A stretch of 64,000 nt of DNA from Candidatus Obscuribacter sp. (GTDB lineage: Bacteria > Cyanobacteriota > Vampirovibrionia > Obscuribacterales > Obscuribacteraceae). The stretch lies in contig JADJQZ010000001.1 of assembly GCA_016712465.1 (NCBI GenBank), forward strand, positions 2,356,001-2,420,000, read 5' to 3'. The notes beneath the pieces were generated by a model. It saw only the letters and a list, made by a program, of their open reading frames with translations, had not been told where the DNA came from and did no database searches. The position numbers and the translations under genes were made by a program. Positions 59,375-64,000 of this stretch are shown here, piece after piece; the first letter of the stretch is position 1, and every line of letters begins with the position of its first letter.

Positions 59375-60742
59375 ATGAGTAGCAACCAAACAAAAGGCAA
59401 ACGACTATTTGCTACGGCTCTATCTTGCTTGATGCTTCTGGGAGCTACGCAGGCGCCTGCTCTCAGTGCCGAGATGAAGCTGAAAAGTCCTACAAACAGA
59501 CCACTTACCAGACCGAATGTGCCGAAAGTCACCTGGCAGGAAGACATTCTTCTTATCACGCCTGACATGAAGGCCGACAACGATGAAGTCAAAGATGCTC
59601 TCTCCGACGTACACGGCACGGTAGTTGCCACCCTCGGAGATGGACGCCTGAAGATGCTTGTGGTCAAATGCGAGAAAGGCAAATTCGCCGAGACAGAGAA
59701 GAAACTTACCGCCGACAAGAAACACTTCACCGCTGTCGGTCGCAACTATAGATTCGCTGCCAACGTAGTTCCCAACGATCCCAAATTTTCTTCAAGTTGG
59801 CATTTGACTGCCATGAACTGTCCCAAAGCCTGGGATAAAGGGCAGGGCGGCGCCAAGATTGCCGTGCTGGATTCCGGTTGCCAGGCCAGTGTGGCAGACC
59901 TGAACGGTAAAGTAGAGAAAGGTTTTGACGCCAATACACCGGCTGCTAAAGCCCTGGGCGGCATTCTCATGGCCTCGGGCTCTCTCCCCGGCGTTACCGA
60001 CCTGGCCGGTGCCATTGCGGCAGAAGCCTCTTCCGGAGCTAATACCGACCAGAATGGTCATGGTACCTGGGTGGCATCGGCGGCGGTGGCAGCCATGAAC
60101 AACAGCCAGGTTACTGCCGGTATCGCTCCCAGTTCCACTGTTTATCCGATTCGTATTGCCGATGCCGCCAAAGGCAGCACCGCTATGACCGATGACCTCT
60201 CCGTAGCCTGCGCCATGTTCAAAGTCTTCACCTCGGGCGCCAGAATCGTCAACCTCAGCTACGGCGGTCCCTACTATGGCTTCCACAACCCGGTCATTCA
60301 CGGACCCCTGCACAAGATCTTCATGGAATACTATTACGCCAGACAGGGTCTGATCTTCCTTTCTGCCGGTAATGACGCCATCTTCGACGGTACGCCCAAT
60401 TGCCCCTACATCAACATGGTTTCCGCCATAGATTCTTCCGGTAACCTGGCTGATTTCTCCAACTACGGAACCATCGTAGACTTCACCGCCCCTGGTAAAG
60501 GCATCGTTGTTACCGACATCGATGGACTGGATGCCACCGTCAATGGTACTTCCTTCTCCTGCCCGATTGTGGCTGCCGTAGCTTCCCTCATCTTGAGTAA
60601 GAACCCGGCTCTGCCCAACGTTGCTGTAGAAGGTATCTTGAAAGCAAGCTGTGTCAACTCTACTCCTGGTTGGAACCCCTACTTCGGCTGGGGTATGCCC
60701 GATGCTAAGAAAGCTGTAGACCTGGCTACCTTCGGTCTCTAG
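59375..60742 (+). CDS. Exported subtilisin-family (S8) serine protease
   Basis: AAGGAG precedes the ATG. The 455 residues have a signal peptide (cleavage near LSA-EM), a propeptide-like region (~35-130), and the S8 catalytic domain with D166 (IAVLDSGCQ), H229 (NGHGTWVAS), oxyanion N333 (LSAGND) and S393 (GTSFSCPIVAA). An extra Cys-rich insertion pattern may form disulfides. It should be a secreted protease for nutrient breakdown. It ends at a terminator. Confidence 0.93.
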   Translation: MSSNQTKGKRLFATALSCLMLLGATQAPALSAEMKLKSPTNRPLTRPNVPKVTWQEDILLITPDMKADNDEVKDALSDVHGTVVATLGDGRLKMLVVKCEKGKFAETEKKLTADKKHFTAVGRNYRFAANVVPNDPKFSSSWHLTAMNCPKAWDKGQGGAKIAVLDSGCQASVADLNGKVEKGFDANTPAAKALGGILMASGSLPGVTDLAGAIAAEASSGANTDQNGHGTWVASAAVAAMNNSQVTAGIAPSSTVYPIRIADAAKGSTAMTDDLSVACAMFKVFTSGARIVNLSYGGPYYGFHNPVIHGPLHKIFMEYYYARQGLIFLSAGNDAIFDGTPNCPYINMVSAIDSSGNLADFSNYGTIVDFTAPGKGIVVTDIDGLDATVNGTSFSCPIVAAVASLILSKNPALPNVAVEGILKASCVNSTPGWNPYFGWGMPDAKKAVDLATFGL

Positions 60743-60770
60743 ATTAGTTTACCTGATAACGTGAGGGAAG

Positions 60771-60800
60771 GAAGAGGAGCTCAAAAGGCTCCTCTTCTGT
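60771..60800 (+). terminator. Terminator after the subtilase gene
   Basis: GAAGAGGAGC pairs perfectly with GCTCCTCTTC through TCAAAAG; the following T-run (TGTCATTTT) is imperfect. Confidence 0.75.
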
Positions 60801-60937
60801 CATTTTCTCTCTTTCTTATTGAGAGAGTCGGTCCTAATTCCTGCGCTTTGTCTGTTTTAGATCCTTGTCAGAGGCTCCAGTCAACCTTTTAGACGGTTAT
60901 CTGATTGATAGTAGAAAAATTTTCGAGGTACAGTCCA

Positions 60938-61531
60938 GTGAAATTTCAGGCAAGAGCATTGATCATAGCGTCTACATTGCTTGGGGCCATGACCAGCCTC
61001 GCTCCCGCCTTCGCAGACGGAATGGTCTCTTATCCCTACGACTGGGTGCTGGAACTGAAGACTAAGCCCCTGACACGGCAGTTTGAATATCAGGGTTCGA
61101 CCCTCAAGAAAATTGAAAAGGTGCTGGTGGAGTATCATCCGGCCAAGGACGCCGATACTAAAACAGCTTACGAGTTCCTCTGGTACAACGGCGGTAAGGC
61201 TCTCGGGATGGAGAAGCAGCGCAAATTCGACCTGCCCCAGGGGGAAGGTGTGGCCATTCGCGTCAGCCATATGAACGGCAGTTCCACAGAGGGAGAGAAT
61301 AAAGCTGCCGCCAATGCCATTTTGCGCCTGGCCCTCGATACTTACTTGAATAAGAATCCCATTGTGCAGGTAAGACTGCCGGCAGAGACTTTCAACGATA
61401 TTACCAACCACCTTGTTTCGCTCGGTATGCAAGTGGCTCCGGAAGGTGTCGAGGACGGTGCTTATAGCTCGAACTTGACTCTCTTTCTCTATTCGGAGCC
61501 CGACGGCAATAAGAAGGTGCTCTACATTTAG
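60938..61531 (+). CDS. Exported hypothetical protein
   Basis: GTG 60938 with GAGG 9 nt upstream opens a signal peptide (KFQARALIIASTLLGAMTSLAPAFA-DG); the TTG at 60905 adds a non-signal N-terminus. The ~165 mature residues are strand-rich, with KTKPLTRQFEYQG, EYHPAKDADTKTAYEFLWYNGG and a C-terminal NLTLFLYSEPDGNKKVLYI. No family recognised. It lies between the subtilase and a DUF3592 gene. Confidence 0.6.
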   Translation: MKFQARALIIASTLLGAMTSLAPAFADGMVSYPYDWVLELKTKPLTRQFEYQGSTLKKIEKVLVEYHPAKDADTKTAYEFLWYNGGKALGMEKQRKFDLPQGEGVAIRVSHMNGSSTEGENKAAANAILRLALDTYLNKNPIVQVRLPAETFNDITNHLVSLGMQVAPEGVEDGAYSSNLTLFLYSEPDGNKKVLYI

Positions 61532-61585
61532 GGGAGCGCCTGCGATCTCAGTCAGCCAGAATCTTAAGCCGTTCTTAAATTGTCA

Positions 61586-61607
61586 AGCGGGTGCGAAATC
61601 ACCCGCT
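61586..61607 (+). other. Hairpin in the 61532-61798 intergenic region
   Basis: AGCGGGTG pairs with CACCCGCT through CGAAAT. The lack of a T-run makes it a weak terminator candidate. Nothing else was seen in this 267-bp stretch. Confidence 0.45.
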
Positions 61608-61798
61608 ATTATGGCAACATTCAAGGTATTCAAGTTTGCACAAGCGTTTCTATCTTCTCCGGAATTGAAGGTTCCGCGTTCCTTCCTTTTCCTCTTCATC
61701 TAAGTTCTCATCAAATTACTAAGCCATTTTTCTACAGGCACACTTGGGTCTGATGGTCCTCTATCTTTTGTCGACCAGGTGCCGGAAAGGAGTTCACC

Positions 61799-62515
61799 AT
61801 GTACGGTAAGAATTACACGCAGACGGCCAGCGACATTCACTTCAGCGTTGGAGATGCAGGCGTCAGGCTGCTCTTCGGTTGTGTTTTGCTCATCGGTTTG
61901 ATTGGTTATGGAGCTTATCTTTTTGACGGACAGAGTGTGGCAAAATCTGCTTCCTGGCCCACCGTGGACGGTAAACTCATTACCATCGACAATCGCCCAG
62001 TGGGTATTGCCGTGATTGGACGCTTTCTGCCGATAGTCTGTCCATATGCTAAATACTCCTACAAAGTAGATAACCGAGAGTACACCAGAGAGGTAACCGC
62101 CGGACCTTGTATCAGCTTTGTGCGCGGCTTTACCTTCCATCCGCCGGAGGTTCTGCCGGTCAAGACCGACGACTTGCTTGAGCGCATGGAAAAGGCTAGA
62201 GCCGAGGCTGTTGCCGGCGGTAAGCCCAGTGCTAACTTCCTGGAACAGATGGAAGCCGACATGGAACTCATGTCTCAGGACCGATACAAGCCTGTAAGTA
62301 TTCGTTATGAAAGAACCAACCCGGAAAACTCGGTCATGGATCCGGCTGTGCTGCAAAGCGATAAGAGTCTGCTTTACTCCAGTCTCTTGCTTGTCACACT
62401 GGGCGGACTGCTACTGGGTGGTAGCTACTACAACAGCTATCTTAGCAAGCTCTCGGCCGAAGATCCGACCCTGTCTCTGGAGACAGCTCTGGCCGCGCAA
62501 AGGCGTCGTCGTTAG
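61799..62515 (+). CDS. DUF3592-like membrane protein
   Basis: GGAAAGGAG precedes the ATG. The 238 residues have one span at ~24-42 and one at ~200-218, flanking an extracytoplasmic domain that begins SWPTVDGKLITID and contains CPYAKYSYKVDNREYTREV, the DUF3592 pattern (GxVxxS...YxYxVdgxxY). An Ala/Glu-rich helical insertion (~125-165) is extra. Function of DUF3592 is unknown; it is often near envelope genes, as here before the pilus cluster. Confidence 0.75.
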   Translation: MYGKNYTQTASDIHFSVGDAGVRLLFGCVLLIGLIGYGAYLFDGQSVAKSASWPTVDGKLITIDNRPVGIAVIGRFLPIVCPYAKYSYKVDNREYTREVTAGPCISFVRGFTFHPPEVLPVKTDDLLERMEKARAEAVAGGKPSANFLEQMEADMELMSQDRYKPVSIRYERTNPENSVMDPAVLQSDKSLLYSSLLLVTLGGLLLGGSYYNSYLSKLSAEDPTLSLETALAAQRRRR

Positions 62516-62543
62516 AACTTAAATTGAAAGTCCCTTGCCGGCA

Positions 62544-63038
62544 CTAGGGTCCGCTCGGTGGCATCACATAGGTGATCGCCACCGAGTGCTTGGAACTCAA
62601 AGAGACTCCGCTATTTCCCACTACCGCACCGACAATGAAAGGCGGGTAGATATCGATGGTTGTCTTGATGCTGACTTCTCCGTCCACGGCACCACCGGTA
62701 GGGGCAGGGGGAATGTCGCGCACACTTTCTTCCGCTTCTATAGTATCGCGCAACTTGGCAGGAACATTGGTGGCGTAGAGTCTCTTAATGACCGACATGG
62801 CTCTCTCATGGGGGGCTTTGCCGGCTGTCACCACTCGATTCTCCGCCAGGGTCAGTTCGCTGGGGGGGCCTGAGGCGGCTGCTCTGGCGGCATCGCGGCA
62901 TACGGCGTCGTTGATGCCGGCACCGATAGCCACCACTCCCAGATCTATAACTACCAGTATTACAGGTACCAGGCAAACTATGGCTCCGACCAGTTCGGCC
63001 GCTCCCTGTCCTTTCTTGTTGCGTACTTTTCTTAGCAT
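62544..63038 (-). CDS. TadE/TadG-like pilus-assembly (pseudopilin-type) protein
   Basis: The 164 residues start with a basic tail and GQGAAELVGAIVCLVPVILVVIDLGVV, the TadE-type N-terminal helix (after a possible prepilin cleavage). A periplasmic domain follows (DAVCRDAARAAASG, typical of TadE). It is opposite in direction to the next two pilus-like genes, sharing their upstream region. TadE/F are minor pseudopilins of the Tad (Flp) adhesion system. Confidence 0.75.
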   Translation of the reverse strand: MLRKVRNKKGQGAAELVGAIVCLVPVILVVIDLGVVAIGAGINDAVCRDAARAAASGPPSELTLAENRVVTAGKAPHERAMSVIKRLYATNVPAKLRDTIEAEESVRDIPPAPTGGAVDGEVSIKTTIDIYPPFIVGAVVGNSGVSLSSKHSVAITYVMPPSGP

Positions 63039-63217
63039 GGTTTTCTCCCCGTCATCCTGCCTCCACGGGGGCAGCGCTGTTTTTAGGGGAATTACCCTGG
63101 TTTTTGCTTGAAGTTTTGCGGAATTAGTGCGGTTTTATCTCTTTTGCGGCGGCTTAAAGCGGAGTGGTCCTAAAAAATTCGCCATGGCGGTCAGGTGAAT
63201 ATCAGCGAGGAACGCAT

Positions 63218-63787
63218 ATGAAAGTAAGTCAAAAACCGGGACCAGGCGAGGGCGCCAGAAATCGAAGAGGTCATGCCATGAGCGAGTTTGCCACGGCACT
63301 GATCGTGCTCATTTCCTTCATTTTTATGCCGCTGCTCAATATTAGTATTATTCCCGTACGCTATTTGATGGCTCAGGGTGTCTTGAATGAGCTTTCCCAC
63401 AGGGTGGTGCTCTGCGACAAGCGCTCGGAGGCTTCTGCCATGTTTGCGGGCGACGGCTCGGTCTGGTCCAAGTCACTTCTTTCAAAGTGCGGCGTCACTG
63501 TTTCCAATCCGAAGCTTATTCTCACCATTTTCGGTAAGGAGCCTGCGGATAAACTGGTGGTTTCAGCCGGTGATACCATTCCTGCCGAATGGTTGCCGGA
63601 CGGAGCCAAGGCACCCAATCTTTATAGTATGGAATTGTCGGCCGACTGTGCCATCGCTCCTTTTGTGGAGTGCACACCAGGACTGCCCGGTTTTACCAGT
63701 CCCATCACCATGAGACTGAAAGCCGCTTCTCCCTGGGAAAATTTTGGTCGCGATCCTGCCACTCAGGAGTATTACGTCAATGAATAG
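63218..63787 (+). CDS. TadE-like minor pilin
   Basis: ATG 63218 has GAGG 7 nt upstream and is chosen over the frame at 63164. After a basic segment (ARNRRGHAMSEFA) comes a hydrophobic helix (LIVLISFIFMPLLNISIIPV), with Glu at position +5-like of the mature helix, as in pseudopilins. The ~150-residue outside domain has a possible disulfide pair (C63/C85-type; CDKR, LSKC). The stop overlaps the next start by 8 bp. Confidence 0.7.
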   Translation: MKVSQKPGPGEGARNRRGHAMSEFATALIVLISFIFMPLLNISIIPVRYLMAQGVLNELSHRVVLCDKRSEASAMFAGDGSVWSKSLLSKCGVTVSNPKLILTIFGKEPADKLVVSAGDTIPAEWLPDGAKAPNLYSMELSADCAIAPFVECTPGLPGFTSPITMRLKAASPWENFGRDPATQEYYVNE

Positions 63788-64000
63788 GAAGCGGGGCTCG
63801 GTCTTAGTTCTGGGTTCGGTGGTCATGGGTCTTCTGGCTCTAGCTGTTTTGATCGGCTATTCATATGGAGGTCTGTTCTTTGAGCATAACCGCCTGCAGG
63901 CTTCCGCCAATGAGATTGCCCTGGCCGGTGCGCGCAAGTTCAACGACATGGATCGCATCGGGCAGATGAATAATATGATTGCCAGAAACCGACAACTGGT
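63780..64000 (+). CDS. TadG-like pilus protein (cut by window end)
   Basis: The frame opens at ATG 63780, overlapping the previous gene by 8 bp, and stays open for 73 codons to the window end. It starts with a basic tail (NRKRGSVLVLG), a hydrophobic helix (VVMGLLALAVLIGYSYGG) and then NRLQASANEIALAGARKF, the N-terminal pattern of TadG/putative Flp-pilus assembly proteins (the ~QxaADaaALAgA region). The remainder lies beyond the window. Confidence 0.75.
   Translation, partial: MNRKRGSVLVLGSVVMGLLALAVLIGYSYGGLFFEHNRLQASANEIALAGARKFNDMDRIGQMNNMIARNRQL

Noticed and set aside
1..64000. Insertion sequences, prophage, CRISPR arrays, riboswitches
   Set aside because: No transposase, integrase, phage structural gene, regularly spaced repeat array or recognised riboswitch core was seen on either strand.

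Overview
The window is about 64 kb of chromosomal-looking DNA, near 50-55% GC by eye, from a free-living Gram-negative-type bacterium. Signs of two membranes are a lipoprotein with a lipobox, a likely beta-barrel protein, a PspA homologue and Tad-type pilus proteins. The density of exported caspase-like proteases, TPR and DUF4388 proteins, degenerate GGDEF domains, Ser/Thr kinases and a PPK2 polyphosphate kinase would fit a non-photosynthetic relative of Cyanobacteria (Vampirovibrionia/Obscuribacterales). That placement is inference from gene content only; no rRNA gene is present. One tRNA (Val, TAC) was found. No insertion sequence, phage module or CRISPR array was recognised.

Layout. 0-6 kb: a partial gene, a DUF4239 membrane protein, a fur-merC operon, tRNA-Val, two very small membrane-peptide genes, and a convergent pair of exported proteins with similar C-termini. 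6-20.5 kb: a signalling block with three paralogous membrane histidine kinases and two OmpR-type regulators. Inside it sit two paralogous proteins sharing a four-cysteine domain, convergent with a DUF692 (MNIO) enzyme and its abutting partner gene, a cytoplasmic trypsin-like protease and a double-psi-barrel protein. 20.5-30.7 kb: a Clp-N-domain protein, a bacterial eRF1-like protein, a USP/TPR-caspase/DUF3828 operon, a receiver-domain protein, CorA and a methyltransferase. 30.7-41.1 kb: a DEAD-box helicase with a structured leader, a Ser/Thr kinase, VanX-like dipeptidase with TrhO, aldo/keto reductase, a kinase-like pseudoenzyme candidate, a barrel protein and a degenerate GGDEF protein. 41.2-44.3 kb: a peroxiredoxin with two further exported caspases in one operon. 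44.4-49.5 kb: a RES-type toxin with a receiver-fused antitoxin, followed by poorly recognised small, exported and membrane proteins that look accessory. 49.6-64 kb: a kinase-LRR receptor, USP, exported methyltransferase, tri-haem cytochrome c, PspA, PPK2, a DUF4388 protein, subtilase and the start of a Tad-like pilus cluster.

Three points stand out. First, two of the three paralogous histidine kinases carry complementary lesions: one keeps the phospho-acceptor His but has lost its ATP-binding motifs, the other has intact ATP-binding motifs but Lys in place of that His, so they could work only as a pair. Second, an antitoxin with an N-terminal receiver domain sits upstream of a RES toxin, behind four heptamers spaced exactly 11 bp apart that overlap a recognisable promoter; this suggests a toxin-antitoxin module wired to phospho-signalling. 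Third, an MNIO enzyme of the RiPP-modifying family sits next to two proteins with an unrecognised C/C-x9-C/C domain that are candidate substrates.
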